Positions 9,237-18,155 of a stretch of DNA of 64,000 bases are shown one piece after another. Under the pieces are notes generated by a model. The model had not been told where the DNA came from, did no database searches, and saw only the letters and a list, made by a program, of their open reading frames with translations. Within the stretch, counting starts at the first letter, position 1. Each line of letters starts with the position of its first letter. This stretch comes from Vibrio sp. SCSIO 43135 (GTDB lineage Bacteria; Pseudomonadota; Gammaproteobacteria; Enterobacterales; Vibrionaceae), in assembly GCF_023716665.1 (NCBI RefSeq), contig NZ_CP071859.1, forward strand, positions 1,116,001 through 1,180,000, written 5' to 3'. The position numbers and the translations under genes were made by a program.

Positions 9237-10700
9237 ATGAAATTATTACCAAATAAATCAATATTAGCTTTGGCTCTTGCGAGCTTAAGTTCAGGTGTGT
9301 TTGCCCACGGTTACGTATCAGAGGTGAATGGCGGGGTGGCTGCTGGCCGTGCTGCGCTATGTAAGTTTCCAGCGCCAGACACTAAAGAACAAAACACTGA
9401 ATGTGGTGCGATCCAGTATGAACCGCAGAGTGTTGAAGGGCCTGAAGGCTTCCCTGAAGCCGGCCCTCGAGATGGGAAAATCGCCAGTGCAGAAACGAGC
9501 TTAGCGGTAGCACTTGATGAACAAACAGCAGACCGTTGGGTTAAGCGTCCTATTCAGTCTGGAATGCAGACTTTTGAGTGGACGTTCACGGCAAACCACG
9601 TTACCCGCGATTGGAAATACTACATCACTAAAGCAGATTGGAATCCAAACGCTGCGCTTTCACGTGATTCGTTTGACCTAACACCATTTTGTGTTGTTGA
9701 TGGAAATATGACTCAGCCACCAATGCAGGTTAGCCATCAATGTAATGTACCAGAGCGCGAAGGTTATCAAGTGATTCTTGCGGTATGGGATGTGGGTGAT
9801 ACTGCTGCCGCGTTTTACAACGTCATTGACGTAAGATTCGATGGTGATGATCCGGAAATTCCTGATTGGAGCCAAGGTGGCCAGATCAACCCGACGATGG
9901 ACCTTAGCGTCGGTGACACTGTATACACTCGTGTATTTGACAAAGTGGGCGAAAATGACAGCTACCGTACAGAGCTAGAGATCACCAATGAAACATTGGG
10001 TAAAGCGAAAAACTGGTCTTACGCATTAGCGACTAAGATCAACCAAGAGCAAACTAAGCTGCAGGCAGGCCAGTACTCAGAGGGTAGCTTTACTCCTGTA
10101 TTTGGTACTAACCCTGTCTACCTACAATCAGGCAGTGGATTAGAGAGTGTCGAAATTGGATATGACATCTTAAATCCTGAGCCGGATTACGATCTTACGG
10201 TCGAAGGCTTAGCTGAAGAGTATGTTATCTCTAGCGAGCCAACTGCTCTGGATCTTACCTTAACGGCTGAAGGTGATATTAACGCTGAACTGACAGTTTA
10301 CAACCACCATCAAGAGCCACTAGCAAGCTGGACTGGCGACATTAAAGACGGTGCAAGTGAAGGTGTTGTTCTGGAACTAAGCAAATCTGAGCCGGGCCAT
10401 CATATGTTAGTTAGCCGTGTGAAAGATGCGGGTGGCAACCTTGTTGATCAGCAAACGCAAGATTTCCACTTAGTTGACGAAGACGTAACGCCTCCGCCAT
10501 CGGATGATTATGACTTTGTATTCCCACAAGGTTTAGAGAGCTACACTGATGGTACTAAGGTTCTGGCTAGCGATGGACGAGTATACCAATGTAAGCCTTT
10601 CCCAGAGTCTGGCTATTGTAAACAGTGGTCTCCAACGGCTACTCAGTATGAGCCGGGCACTGGTTCCCACTGGGAAATGGCTTGGACTAAAGTGAACTAA
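9237..10700 (+). CDS. gbpA: GlcNAc-binding protein A, AA10 lytic polysaccharide monooxygenase
   Basis: GbpA is a secreted adhesin that binds chitin and mucin and whose N-terminal AA10 domain cleaves chitin oxidatively with copper. The start at ATG 9237 follows an AAGAGGA ribosome site and gives 487 residues, close to V. cholerae GbpA. The signal peptide ends FA before His24, which becomes the N-terminal copper ligand; His121 (in TANHVTRDW) is the second. Four regions are visible: the LPMO domain to about residue 205, two bacterial middle domains (about 210-305 and 315-415), and a C-terminal chitin-binding module with the aromatic pattern Y-C-W (about residues 425-487). The upstream GEMM riboswitch indicates c-di-GMP control. 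Confidence 0.95.
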   Translation: MKLLPNKSILALALASLSSGVFAHGYVSEVNGGVAAGRAALCKFPAPDTKEQNTECGAIQYEPQSVEGPEGFPEAGPRDGKIASAETSLAVALDEQTADRWVKRPIQSGMQTFEWTFTANHVTRDWKYYITKADWNPNAALSRDSFDLTPFCVVDGNMTQPPMQVSHQCNVPEREGYQVILAVWDVGDTAAAFYNVIDVRFDGDDPEIPDWSQGGQINPTMDLSVGDTVYTRVFDKVGENDSYRTELEITNETLGKAKNWSYALATKINQEQTKLQAGQYSEGSFTPVFGTNPVYLQSGSGLESVEIGYDILNPEPDYDLTVEGLAEEYVISSEPTALDLTLTAEGDINAELTVYNHHQEPLASWTGDIKDGASEGVVLELSKSEPGHHMLVSRVKDAGGNLVDQQTQDFHLVDEDVTPPPSDDYDFVFPQGLESYTDGTKVLASDGRVYQCKPFPESGYCKQWSPTATQYEPGTGSHWEMAWTKVN

Positions 10701-10716
10701 TCTAACTACGCGCGAT

Positions 10717-10743
10717 AAAGCCTCACGGATGTGAGGCTTTTTT
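10717..10743 (+). terminator. Intrinsic terminator of gbpA
   Basis: AAAGCCTCAC (10717-10726) pairs with GTGAGGCTTT (10731-10740) around a four-base loop and continues into T residues. Confidence 0.92.
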
Positions 10744-10903
10744 GTATGTGGGGGCTTTTTTGAATGTAATGAGTTCCCCTACTAAATCCTACCCGCGCGC
10801 AGAAAAGTCGCATTACATGAGGAGTGAGTCATGACGAGGTTCTAATTATCTGATATATCTATGTATAGAAAGAGTTCTAGAAGTAAATGGAATTAGGTAA
10901 ACG

Positions 10904-11947
10904 ATGACTCTGTGGCTTTATCTTAAGAAATGGATGCGAACAAGCTTATTCAAGATCAACAACCGAAATCTTGTATTGCTCACACTGGTCTACATTTTTA
11001 TCTCATGGGGCCTGCTGAAAGGTGCGGGGGAACATGAGCTTACCGACAACGTATCATTGTTCTTCTATTACTTGATGGTGACAGCTTCAACAGTTGGATA
11101 CGGTGACTATTCACCAGTCTCCGATGCTGGAAAGTGGGCAGTAACACTGTTTGTTATCCCAGGTGGATTAAGCTTGTTTGCCGCAGTACTCGGACGCATA
11201 GCTGGCGGAGTGATTGAATACTGGCGTGCAGGAATTTTAGGAAAACGGAGAATGCGCGTGGAGAACCACATATTGCTATTGGGCTGGAACGGACAACGTA
11301 CCATGCACTTGATACGGATGTTGCAACATGAGGAAGCGGGGAAACGACCAATTACACTGTGCAGCCGCTCTGATATTGAGAACCCATTGCCGGGCGAGAT
11401 AGGCTTTGTGCGCGTAAATAGCTACACCGACGGGCAGGAGATGGACAAGGTCAATATTGAGAAGGCTAGTTGCATTATTGTCGACAACTTAGAAGACGAT
11501 GTAACGCTTTCTGCAGCGCTTTATTCTTCCAACCGTAACCCTAACGCGCATTTGTTGGCGTATTTCAAAGATGAAGCGTTGAGTTCATTGTTGAGCCAAC
11601 ATTGTCCTAACGCGGAATGTATTCCGGCTGTAGGAGCTGAAATGCTGGCAAAAGCGGCTGTTGATCCTGGTTCTAGCGTGCTTCACCAAGAGCTTTTAGC
11701 CTCGACCAGAGGCATGACTCAATATTCAACAGTGTACCCGCAAGATGCCAACGCGACACGGATTGAGTCGGTGTTCATGTTCATGAAATCAGCCCATGAT
11801 GCAACGCTTATTGCTATTGACCTTGGTAAAGGAATAGAACTGAACCCCGATCTCAGCCAAGCTGTACCAGCAGGGGCGAAGCTATTCTACATTGCGGACG
11901 AGCGTATAGAAGCGTTCGATTGGAGCAAACTAAAAAGCCCTCAGTAG
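10904..11947 (+). CDS. Potassium channel family protein with C-terminal TrkA-N-like domain
   Basis: This 347-residue protein has a two-helix ion channel domain (helices about residues 24-40 and 82-105) with the K+ selectivity filter TVGYGD near residue 65. A cytoplasmic Rossmann-like regulator domain from about residue 115 (HILLLGWNGQ) resembles the RCK/TrkA-N domains that gate K+ channels with nucleotides or ions. It has the plan of a bacterial Kch/MthK-like channel. It stands alone, with its own terminator overlapping the stop codon. The ligand is not visible from sequence, and the usual GxGxxG nucleotide motif is altered to GWNGQ. Confidence 0.82.
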   Translation: MTLWLYLKKWMRTSLFKINNRNLVLLTLVYIFISWGLLKGAGEHELTDNVSLFFYYLMVTASTVGYGDYSPVSDAGKWAVTLFVIPGGLSLFAAVLGRIAGGVIEYWRAGILGKRRMRVENHILLLGWNGQRTMHLIRMLQHEEAGKRPITLCSRSDIENPLPGEIGFVRVNSYTDGQEMDKVNIEKASCIIVDNLEDDVTLSAALYSSNRNPNAHLLAYFKDEALSSLLSQHCPNAECIPAVGAEMLAKAAVDPGSSVLHQELLASTRGMTQYSTVYPQDANATRIESVFMFMKSAHDATLIAIDLGKGIELNPDLSQAVPAGAKLFYIADERIEAFDWSKLKSPQ

Positions 11948-11960
11948 TGAGGGCTTTTTA
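11932..11960. terminator. Bidirectional terminator between convergent genes
   Basis: AAAAAGCCCTCA (11932-11943) pairs with TGAGGGCTTTTT (11948-11959). The stem is flanked by A and T runs, so it can stop transcription of the channel gene and of the opposing YecA-like gene. Confidence 0.9.
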
Positions 11961-11976
11961 TTTATATCTTGACGCG

Positions 11977-12558
11977 TTATTGTTGCTCGACCAACGTAGA
12001 ACCACGTTGAGTTAAGCCGCATAGCATCACAGGGATTGCATTGAAGATCTCTTCGAACTGATCGAGGCCTTCAACCCCTTGCTCTTGCAATGCTGCAATG
12101 GATGTCTCTGGATCGTAAAGCATACTCAGAGAAAGTAGCACGCCACCTAATAGCGCGTTATCTTCACTCTCTTCTGGCATGATGGTTTCCCAGTCGTCAC
12201 GTGCTAACTGCCAGCCCTGAAGTACACCTTCACAGAAATCACGGGCACTTTCCGTCACGATTTCTTCTTCATCGAGTTCGCAACCTTCTGGCCACACCCA
12301 AGAGCCATCAAAAAGTGCTGGGCGGTACGCGTTCCACATTTCAATAATATGTTCGATGTAGCATTCAAGCTGTTCGCCATCGGAAAACGGTGCCACTTCT
12401 TCACCGCCCCATAGGTAAGGTAGCCATTCGTGTGGGGTTAAAACGTTAGGAGCAGCAGCCATCGCGGTTACAAAACCTTGAGTTCTCGCTTGGTTAAGTA
12501 GCTTACCTTCTAACTCTGGCAGCGCTAAGATTTCTTGTAATGTCAAAGTGGAATCCAT
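11977..12558 (-). CDS. YecA/YgfB-type UPF0149 family protein
   Basis: This 193-residue acidic soluble protein belongs to the UPF0149 group: an AxxxGFVTAMAAAPNVLTPHEWLPYLWGG segment near the N-terminus matches the YecA pattern (GLLTAxxxxPxxxxPxxWLxxxWGG). Unlike E. coli YecA it ends without the C-terminal SEC-C zinc motif. Function is unknown. The gene is transcribed leftward and diverges from the hybrid kinase gene across 114 bp, where both promoters must lie. Confidence 0.8.
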   Translation of the reverse strand: MDSTLTLQEILALPELEGKLLNQARTQGFVTAMAAAPNVLTPHEWLPYLWGGEEVAPFSDGEQLECYIEHIIEMWNAYRPALFDGSWVWPEGCELDEEEIVTESARDFCEGVLQGWQLARDDWETIMPEESEDNALLGGVLLSLSMLYDPETSIAALQEQGVEGLDQFEEIFNAIPVMLCGLTQRGSTLVEQQ

Positions 12559-12672
12559 CGGTGATTATTGAATTTGGCACTATAGTAACAAGGCGGACAC
12601 GTACGAAAAAGACTTGATGTAGTAGATTATTCACTATAATTTTTAACAAACGGAAAAATTTCAAGTGGTTAT

Positions 12673-15096
12673 ATGGAAATACGCTCCTCATTAAAACGCA
12701 AAAGCATACTCGCCCTAGGAGTGTATTTGTGTTTCTTTATCGCGACGATAGGCACCGTAAGCTATTACGTGGTAGAGCCGCCTGCGCGTGCTAAGCTCGA
12801 GCAAAACCTAGATTTACGGACCCAGTTGCTATCTGCCGAAATCGAAGAGCCATTGAATAGCTCGCTAGGCTTACTACAAAGTATTGCTAGCCTTGGTCAA
12901 GCAGGGCAGTCTCAGGCGGAACAGGATAAAGTACTCAGAGCCATATTTAGTTCATTAGATGGCATTGCCGCAAGTGGTGGTATCTGGCCTGAACCTTATA
13001 GCGTGGATCCTGAAGTCGCATACACGGGGCTGTTTTATAACCGAGCATCAGACGGAAAAGTCGACAAAATTCAATCTTGGAACAACCCAGCAGCTGGCGG
13101 TTACAACAACGAAGCTTGGTATGCGGTTGCGGTAGATAAGCCGGAAGGTAGCGTATTTTGGTCTGAAGTGTATATCGACTCATATACTCATGTTCAAATG
13201 ATCACTGCAACCATGCCATATTATGTTCAAGGGCAGTTCGCTGGGGTTGCAACGGTAGACTTGGCACTTTCCAATTTGGTTCGATTTGTTCGCCAGCACG
13301 CCGAAGAATATGATTTGGGCGTGATACTTCGCGACGGATTTGGTGAAGTCATTACTGAACACAACTTCAAAAAAACCGACGATATTTACATCAGCAAAAA
13401 TGAGTTTGGCGGCTTTAAATGGACGGTGGACGTTGTTAACTCGAAACTGACCGTAAACGAAGAAGTTTATGACCTAGTATCGAAAGTGGAGTTTGGCATC
13501 ATCCCCATTCTTCTACTGTGTGTGATGGTCGGGTATTACCTACTCAATCAATACTTGATTAAACCCATTATCCTAATTGCGAAAAAAGTCGACGACTCAA
13601 AAGAAGGCGGCATTATTGAGCTGACCTACAACAGTCACGATGAAATCCGCCACCTCATCGATACCTTCAATCAAAAAACCATTTTCCTTGAAGCAGAAAA
13701 AGTCAAAGCGCAAGCCTCCACCAAAGCAAAAAGTGCATTTCTGGCCACGCTCTCACACGAGATCCGAACGCCAATGAACGGCGTGTTAGGTACAGCGCAG
13801 ATATTACTTAAGAGCGACCTCAACGCAGAGCAAAGAAAGCACCTAAACAGTCTGTATGATTCGGGCGATCATATGATGACGCTACTTAACGAGATCCTTG
13901 ATTTCTCGAAAATTGAGCAAGGGCATTTGGAGCTAGATAAAACCGCCTTCCCACTAGAGTCGATCATCGGCAGCATTAACAGTGTGTACCATACATTGTG
14001 TACCGAGAAAGGGTTGCAGTTCAAAGTCTATTCAGAGATCCCGCATGACCGTTGGTACCATTCTGACAAAGCACGCTTAAGGCAAATCTTGTTTAACTTA
14101 CTCAATAATGCAGTCAAGTTTACTTCTCGTGGCTTTGTTGAAGTGTACTTAAAAGAGCACTACGAAGAGGATCAGTTGTACTTAGACATACGGGTGCGAG
14201 ACACAGGTATTGGTATCTCTAAGGATGCTCAAGAACGGATCTTCAGGCCTTTTGAACAGGCTGAATCTTCCACCACTCGCCGTTTTGGGGGCACTGGGCT
14301 GGGGCTTGCTATTGTTCAGCAAATTGTTGAGCTCAATGGTGGCGATATTATCGTGAACAGTGAAGTTGGCATTGGCACTAGTTTTGAAGTGAAACTACAC
14401 ATCGATGAGGGCACGCCGGGTTCTGTTGAAGTGCCAGTACATCGTAAGCTCAACTACCAAGGGCTTAGGGTCCTTATTGTTGAAGATAATCGTACGAACA
14501 CCATCATCATTGAAACTTTCATGAAGAACAAAAACTTCACTTGTGAATGTGCCGAAAATGGGGAAATTGCCTTACAGATGATGGCGGCCAACCATTACGA
14601 CTTAGTACTGATGGATAACCATATGCCAGTAATGGACGGCGTCGAATCGATATCAGGCATACGTGCCATGAGTGGAGAAAAATCGTCGGTGCTTATCTTT
14701 GGTTGTACTGCCGACGTATTTAAAGAAACGCGTGAACGCATGTTGGGGGCTGGGGCAGACTACATAGTCGCCAAGCCGATCGATGAAAGCGAACTTGATG
14801 ATGCGCTCTATCGTTATGCCAATAAGCTCTACCAATATCACCCTGAAAACATGGACGATTCTCAGCAACGTTTGTCTGAAGAAATGTTAGTGAGCTTATG
14901 TATTGAAATTGAAAACAAGCAACATGCAAGGGCGCTAGAAATGCTCGATTCAGTCTCTTCTGTGATTGAAAGGTACGCTGAAGTAGAGCTCAAAAACCGC
15001 TTGGCAAGCGTAAGGAGAAGCCTAGAGCTGAAAGAAGACCCGAGCTCGAGCGATGTAGACGTGATAACGGTAATGCTTGCAGAGCATTGTAATTAA
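12673..15096 (+). CDS. Hybrid sensor histidine kinase with periplasmic Cache-like domain and receiver
   Basis: This 807-residue membrane kinase senses an unknown signal. A first helix (about residues 12-34) and a second (about 275-295) enclose a periplasmic Cache-type sensor domain containing WNNPAAGGYNNEAWY and a GVATVDLAL strand. A HAMP-like linker leads to the HisKA domain with phospho-accepting His362 (SHEIRTPMNG), then HATPase_c with the N box (NLLNNAVKF) and G boxes (DTGIGI, GGTGLGLAI). A receiver domain follows with acceptor Asp648 (LMDNHMPVMDG). The last 90 residues are a helical tail and could be an Hpt-like region, but I see no clear Hpt His motif. No partner regulator is adjacent. 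Confidence 0.9.
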   Translation: MEIRSSLKRKSILALGVYLCFFIATIGTVSYYVVEPPARAKLEQNLDLRTQLLSAEIEEPLNSSLGLLQSIASLGQAGQSQAEQDKVLRAIFSSLDGIAASGGIWPEPYSVDPEVAYTGLFYNRASDGKVDKIQSWNNPAAGGYNNEAWYAVAVDKPEGSVFWSEVYIDSYTHVQMITATMPYYVQGQFAGVATVDLALSNLVRFVRQHAEEYDLGVILRDGFGEVITEHNFKKTDDIYISKNEFGGFKWTVDVVNSKLTVNEEVYDLVSKVEFGIIPILLLCVMVGYYLLNQYLIKPIILIAKKVDDSKEGGIIELTYNSHDEIRHLIDTFNQKTIFLEAEKVKAQASTKAKSAFLATLSHEIRTPMNGVLGTAQILLKSDLNAEQRKHLNSLYDSGDHMMTLLNEILDFSKIEQGHLELDKTAFPLESIIGSINSVYHTLCTEKGLQFKVYSEIPHDRWYHSDKARLRQILFNLLNNAVKFTSRGFVEVYLKEHYEEDQLYLDIRVRDTGIGISKDAQERIFRPFEQAESSTTRRFGGTGLGLAIVQQIVELNGGDIIVNSEVGIGTSFEVKLHIDEGTPGSVEVPVHRKLNYQGLRVLIVEDNRTNTIIIETFMKNKNFTCECAENGEIALQMMAANHYDLVLMDNHMPVMDGVESISGIRAMSGEKSSVLIFGCTADVFKETRERMLGAGADYIVAKPIDESELDDALYRYANKLYQYHPENMDDSQQRLSEEMLVSLCIEIENKQHARALEMLDSVSSVIERYAEVELKNRLASVRRSLELKEDPSSSDVDVITVMLAEHCN

Positions 15097-15249
15097 CTTT
15101 CACTTTTGTTGCTTCTTAGTCATTATTCTTCCTAGTTTTGGGCTGATGTAGTGATTAATACCTCGGTTAGTCTTTGTTTTGGTTATTTATTTACCTCTTA
15201 AGTAAAAATATAGAACCTAATTCTTTAAAAATAATGATTTAATAGTCAT

Positions 15250-15286
15250 ATGAGCTGGTTAACTGAATGTTGCCCAGCTCATTTTT
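15250..15286 (+). terminator. Terminator-like hairpin between the hybrid kinase and alaE
   Basis: ATGAGCTGG (15250-15258) pairs perfectly with CCAGCTCAT (15274-15282), followed by TTTTCT. It lies 150 bp past the kinase stop and about 50 bp before alaE. It could end the kinase message or act as a leader hairpin of alaE. The rest of 15097-15334 shows nothing else I can support. Confidence 0.65.
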
Positions 15287-15334
15287 CTGCCTGTAAGGTT
15301 TTTATTGAGTTTATTATTCTAAAGGTAAGGGTAA

Positions 15335-15784
15335 ATGAGAGCACGAGCTCCTTTTTGTATTCGTCATGCTGCCGCGGATACATTCGCAATGGTCGTATTT
15401 TGTTTTGTTTCTGGAATGATCATAGAGATCTTCATTTCTGGAATGACGTTTGAACAATCCCTTGCTTCGCGCACGCTCTCTATTCCTGTTAACATCGCGA
15501 TCGCTTGGCCTTACGGTGTATTCCGTGATTTCATGCTTAGGCAAGGTAAGCGCGTTTCGGGCTCTGGCTTCATGAAAAACGTGTCCGACTTAGTCGCCTA
15601 CGTGTTGTTCCAATCGCCAGTTTACGCGGCAATTCTATTTACCGTTGGCGCATCGACCGATCAGATCATTACCGCAGTTACTTCGAACGCTGTAGTGTCT
15701 TGCGGTATGGGTGTACTTTATGGCTACTTCCTAGATATGTGCCGCAAATGGTTTCGCGTTCCGGGCTATTATCAGCAAGCTTAA
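15335..15784 (+). CDS. alaE: L-alanine exporter AlaE
   Basis: AlaE is a small inner-membrane exporter that removes excess L-alanine using the proton gradient. The 149-residue length equals that of the E. coli protein. The sequence shows the family pattern: [19 protein letters not shown] at the N-terminus, the motif [20 protein letters not shown], and about four hydrophobic helices. It is monocistronic, lying between the hybrid kinase and the tRNA-Ser gene. A GGTAAGGGT stretch 9-10 bp upstream of the ATG serves as the ribosome site. Confidence 0.93.
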   Translation: MRARAPFCIRHAAADTFAMVVFCFVSGMIIEIFISGMTFEQSLASRTLSIPVNIAIAWPYGVFRDFMLRQGKRVSGSGFMKNVSDLVAYVLFQSPVYAAILFTVGASTDQIITAVTSNAVVSCGMGVLYGYFLDMCRKWFRVPGYYQQA

Positions 15785-15859
15785 ACGGCGGATTCCTACC
15801 CGAATTAGTCAGTTAGTGAGCAAACAGTCTTTCTAAGGTGCTTTTTTTCAGAGTTAGGG

Positions 15860-15888
15860 TTGACCTAACCCAATAGAATCATTAAATT
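15860..15888 (+). promoter_or_regulatory. Promoter of the tRNA-Ser gene
   Basis: TTGACC (15860-15865) and TAAATT (15883-15888) are spaced 17 bp apart. The next 36 bases lead to the mature tRNA 5' end, which fits a short 5' leader removed by RNase P. Confidence 0.65.
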
Positions 15889-15924
15889 AGCGCCTCGTTG
15901 GTTAACGAAACCAACCTACAATAC

Positions 15925-16012
15925 GGTGAGTTGTCCGAGTGGCTGAAGGAGCACGCCTGGAAAGTGTGTATACGGCAACGTATCGAGAGTTCGAATCTCT
16001 CACTCACCGCCA
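15925..16012 (+). tRNA. tRNA-Ser, anticodon GGA
   Basis: The 88-base gene folds as a class II tRNA: acceptor GGTGAGT pairs with ACTCACC, G is the discriminator base, and CCA is encoded. The anticodon GGA is at 15959-15961 in a CTGGAAA loop. A long variable arm (TGTGTATACGGCAACGTATC region) and the T arm GAGAGTTCGAATCTCTC are typical of serine tRNAs. It reads UCC and UCU codons. It borders a degraded integrase gene and a defence island and was probably the attachment site of the element that brought them. Confidence 0.97.
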
Positions 16013-16019
16013 CATTCTA

Positions 16020-16046
16020 AAAGGTCTGATTTATCAGGCCTTTTTT
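16020..16046 (+). terminator. Terminator of the tRNA-Ser transcript
   Basis: AAAGGTCTGAT (16020-16030) pairs with ATCAGGCCTTT (16033-16043) with one G-T pair, followed by more T residues, immediately behind the tRNA. Confidence 0.88.
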
Positions 16047-16096
16047 CATATCTAAGGTTTACTGGAATAGCTATAGCCCACACTGGAGCTAACACA

Positions 16097-16393
16097 ATGC
16101 TATCTCATTCACGTATACCAAGTCGCAAAGCCTTGTATTTAATAACCAGCAGAACAGGTGTCTATGCCTTTCGCTGGAGTATTAGGGCCAATGGCAAGCA
16201 CCACCAACCAACGCTTAGTCTATAGACCAGAGATTGCTTACAAGCTGTCAGAATGGCTTCTGAGATTGCGTTGTGCATTCTTGAACTGCCCGTAACTACT
16301 CTTGAAGACATCAAAGCAATCTATACCGATCTCAGCACCAAAAGCCAAACCGAATTGCGTAAGTTGGAGGCATTAACTGATTTTCCGAAGTAA
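16097..16393 (+). pseudogene. Remnant of a tyrosine recombinase (integrase) N-terminus
   Basis: From ATG 16097 a frame reads SRKALYLITSRTGVYAFRWS followed by IRANGKHHQPTLSL, then an in-frame TAG at 16223-16225, then TRDCLQAVRMASEIALCIL, and ends at TAA 16393. The pattern (a YxFRWxIR strand, then SLxTRDxxxAxRxA) is that of the N-terminal SAM-like arm of phage and island integrases. The SLxTRD motif is split by the stop codon. No catalytic domain with the R-H-R-Y residues follows before the next gene. It lies 84 bp past the tRNA-Ser, the usual place of an island integrase, so I read it as the truncated relic of the gene that inserted the island. It was identified by pattern only. Confidence 0.72.
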
Positions 16394-16527
16394 CCTGATG
16401 ATCATGTTTGGAGAGCATATCTGAAATCACAAAAAGTCATTCCTCTTGCGTCTTGTTACTGTTGTAAAATTCTCGCTTTAATTATTGGTGTAGAGGTGCT
16501 CTTGCTTTACACTTTTGGAGTGCAATA

Positions 16528-17184
16528 ATGATGTATTACAAAATGCCTACTGACGAGTTTTGGTTTTATATTTTAGCAGTGTCAATTGCTTCAGCTTATA
16601 TAGCATTTTGGTTTTGTACTAAAAACAGTTCTGAAGAGCAAGAAGAGCTGCTTCTTCAACTCCCTTTTTTAATACTTAAAAAGGGAGACTCCATCAAAGC
16701 TGTGAATCTAGAAAATTCGCTGTTAGCGGACGAGCTTATACAGGAGCTTTTAAGCATAGGTTTTGCAGAAGTAGAAAGGTTGCAAGCTACGAATAAGGAT
16801 GCTGCATTGGAAGCCTATAATGAATCTATTAAGCTCTCACCACTCGATGAAGCTAATTTGACTATACGCAAAGCGAACTCAAGAGTTGCAGAATTAAAAA
16901 AAACAATAGATACATTGGAAATGGAAGTATTAGGCGGTAAAGCTGTAATAAAAAGAAGAGATGAGCGTATATTGGATTTAGAAAAGCAGCTTGAAAGTCG
17001 GGGTAGAACGGAGTCAAGTTATACCGACTATCAGTGGCTGGGTTTTTCTTCATCACCGTCACGACAGGAACTAAAGAAAAAATATCAACGGCTGACTCAA
17101 GTGTACCATCCAGATAAAGGTGGGTGTAATGTGATGATGTCTAAAATCAATGGAGCTTATGAGCGGCTCTTGGCTAAGATTTAA
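16528..17184 (+). CDS. Membrane-anchored J-domain protein
   Basis: This 218-residue protein has a membrane helix at about residues 11-30, a charged region predicted as coiled coil (about 110-158, many Lys/Glu/Leu), and a short C-terminal J domain (about 168-218) with the HPD tripeptide at residues 194-196 in YHPDKGG. J domains call on DnaK-type Hsp70 chaperones; the zinc and peptide-binding domains of DnaJ are absent, so it probably recruits Hsp70 to a membrane-tethered partner. ATG 16528 has a GGAG site 7 bp upstream. It stands alone between the integrase remnant and the ssp genes, ends in its own hairpin, and may be island cargo. The partner is unknown. Confidence 0.78.
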   Translation: MMYYKMPTDEFWFYILAVSIASAYIAFWFCTKNSSEEQEELLLQLPFLILKKGDSIKAVNLENSLLADELIQELLSIGFAEVERLQATNKDAALEAYNESIKLSPLDEANLTIRKANSRVAELKKTIDTLEMEVLGGKAVIKRRDERILDLEKQLESRGRTESSYTDYQWLGFSSSPSRQELKKKYQRLTQVYHPDKGGCNVMMSKINGAYERLLAKI

Positions 17185-17213
17185 TATATACACAATTAAT
17201 GGCTTAACCGTTA

Positions 17214-17244
17214 GGGGTATTGGTGATTAGCCAGTATCCCTTTT
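17214..17244 (+). terminator. Probable terminator of the J-domain gene
   Basis: GGGGTATTGG (17214-17223) can pair over all 10 positions with CCAGTATCCC (17231-17240) when two G-U pairs are allowed in RNA, and TTTT follows. Confidence 0.65.
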
Positions 17245-17571
17245 CCCGTTAAAGGGGTATTGGTTTCTGAGGTGTGTCTGTAATCGATTTCCCCTAAGGA
17301 TATCCTTAGGTGCATTTCCATTTAACTGAAGAAAGAGTTATATTTCCTTATTTTTCAGTTACTAACGCCATAATAGTTTATTACTAGTAGGATAAATATT
17401 CTGTGCGTTAAGTTGTCTGTGTTGGTATTGCTTTTGTCTGTGTGCTATTAATACCAATAATTGCTTGATGTCGGGATTTAGATTAATCAGTAGCAATGCG
17501 ATATATTTTGTTCAGTATGACTCACTAAGTGCGAGTTCAACTTCAGTGTTATGACGGTTTCTAGTTGATTG
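17245..17571. other. Non-coding stretch with inverted repeats at the left edge of the ssp operon
   Basis: No gene is seen. It contains a perfect 18-bp palindrome at 17293-17310 (CCTAAGGATATCCTTAGG) and an 8-bp inverted repeat TTGGTATT/AATACCAA (17422-17429 and 17450-17457). It lies between convergent genes, so a transcription stop for the leftward ssp operon may also be here. It could be debris of a mobile element; I cannot name one. Confidence 0.4.
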
Positions 17572-18114
17572 CTACCCGAGGATGCTAAGTTGTCTGATAT
17601 TGGAAATGATGCGATTTTCATCGTTTCCACACTCAGGACAATAATAATATGCATCATGATAGTTATCCTCATTACTAGGTAAGAGATCAACTTCATTCCC
17701 AAGCGGTAAACACTTTGAGCACAGGGGACGTTGAGGCGCATCATCGCCATAGATATAGGTTAAACCATCGATTACAGTGTACATTTTCAAGTCGTTATTT
17801 TGCGGCGTTTCGGTGTGAATGCTTTCGTGTAGGTTTAGTAAGATATCTCGAAGTAGAATTGAAGTTTCCAAGGTAAAACAACGCTCAGATAGACTTGAAG
17901 TGGCAAGGTTATCAACGATTGTTATAAGTTCAACTGTTTGCTCAATTATCGTTGTACTCTGAATAGATAAAGTTCCTTTTTTCTCTAACTCAATTAGAAG
18001 AAAAAGGTAGTCAAGAAACAATACTTTCTTGTCTAAGTTTTCGGGAATCGAGGAAAATATAGGTGACTTTACAAACTGCGATATTTGTCTGTATGTGTTG
18101 TTTATATTATTCAT
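17572..18114 (-). CDS. Uncharacterised zinc-ribbon protein, last gene of the sspBCD operon
   Basis: I do not recognise this 180-residue family. The N-terminal two thirds look helical and have no obvious motif. The C-terminal third holds two CxxC pairs, Cys132/Cys135 (CSKC) and Cys159/Cys162 (CPEC), spaced as in a zinc ribbon, with Asp/Asn-rich residues between. It lies 41 bp behind sspD on the same strand, so it is probably co-transcribed with sspBCD. A DNA-contacting or metal-stabilised accessory role is possible but only inferred. An unrelated cargo gene is the alternative. Confidence 0.6.
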   Translation of the reverse strand: MNNINNTYRQISQFVKSPIFSSIPENLDKKVLFLDYLFLLIELEKKGTLSIQSTTIIEQTVELITIVDNLATSSLSERCFTLETSILLRDILLNLHESIHTETPQNNDLKMYTVIDGLTYIYGDDAPQRPLCSKCLPLGNEVDLLPSNEDNYHDAYYYCPECGNDENRIISNIRQLSILG

Positions 18115-18155
18115 CTTACTTTCCCCGAGCTATTTTTCCACTTTAAGGGATTATG

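Noticed and set aside
15250..15453. 67-residue plus-strand frame across the alaE start
   Set aside because: It overlaps alaE in another frame, starts on the hairpin, and has no ribosome site or family pattern.
17245..17571. Integron attC site
   Set aside because: The palindromes lack the attC core boxes and arrangement, and no integron integrase or cassette array is visible.
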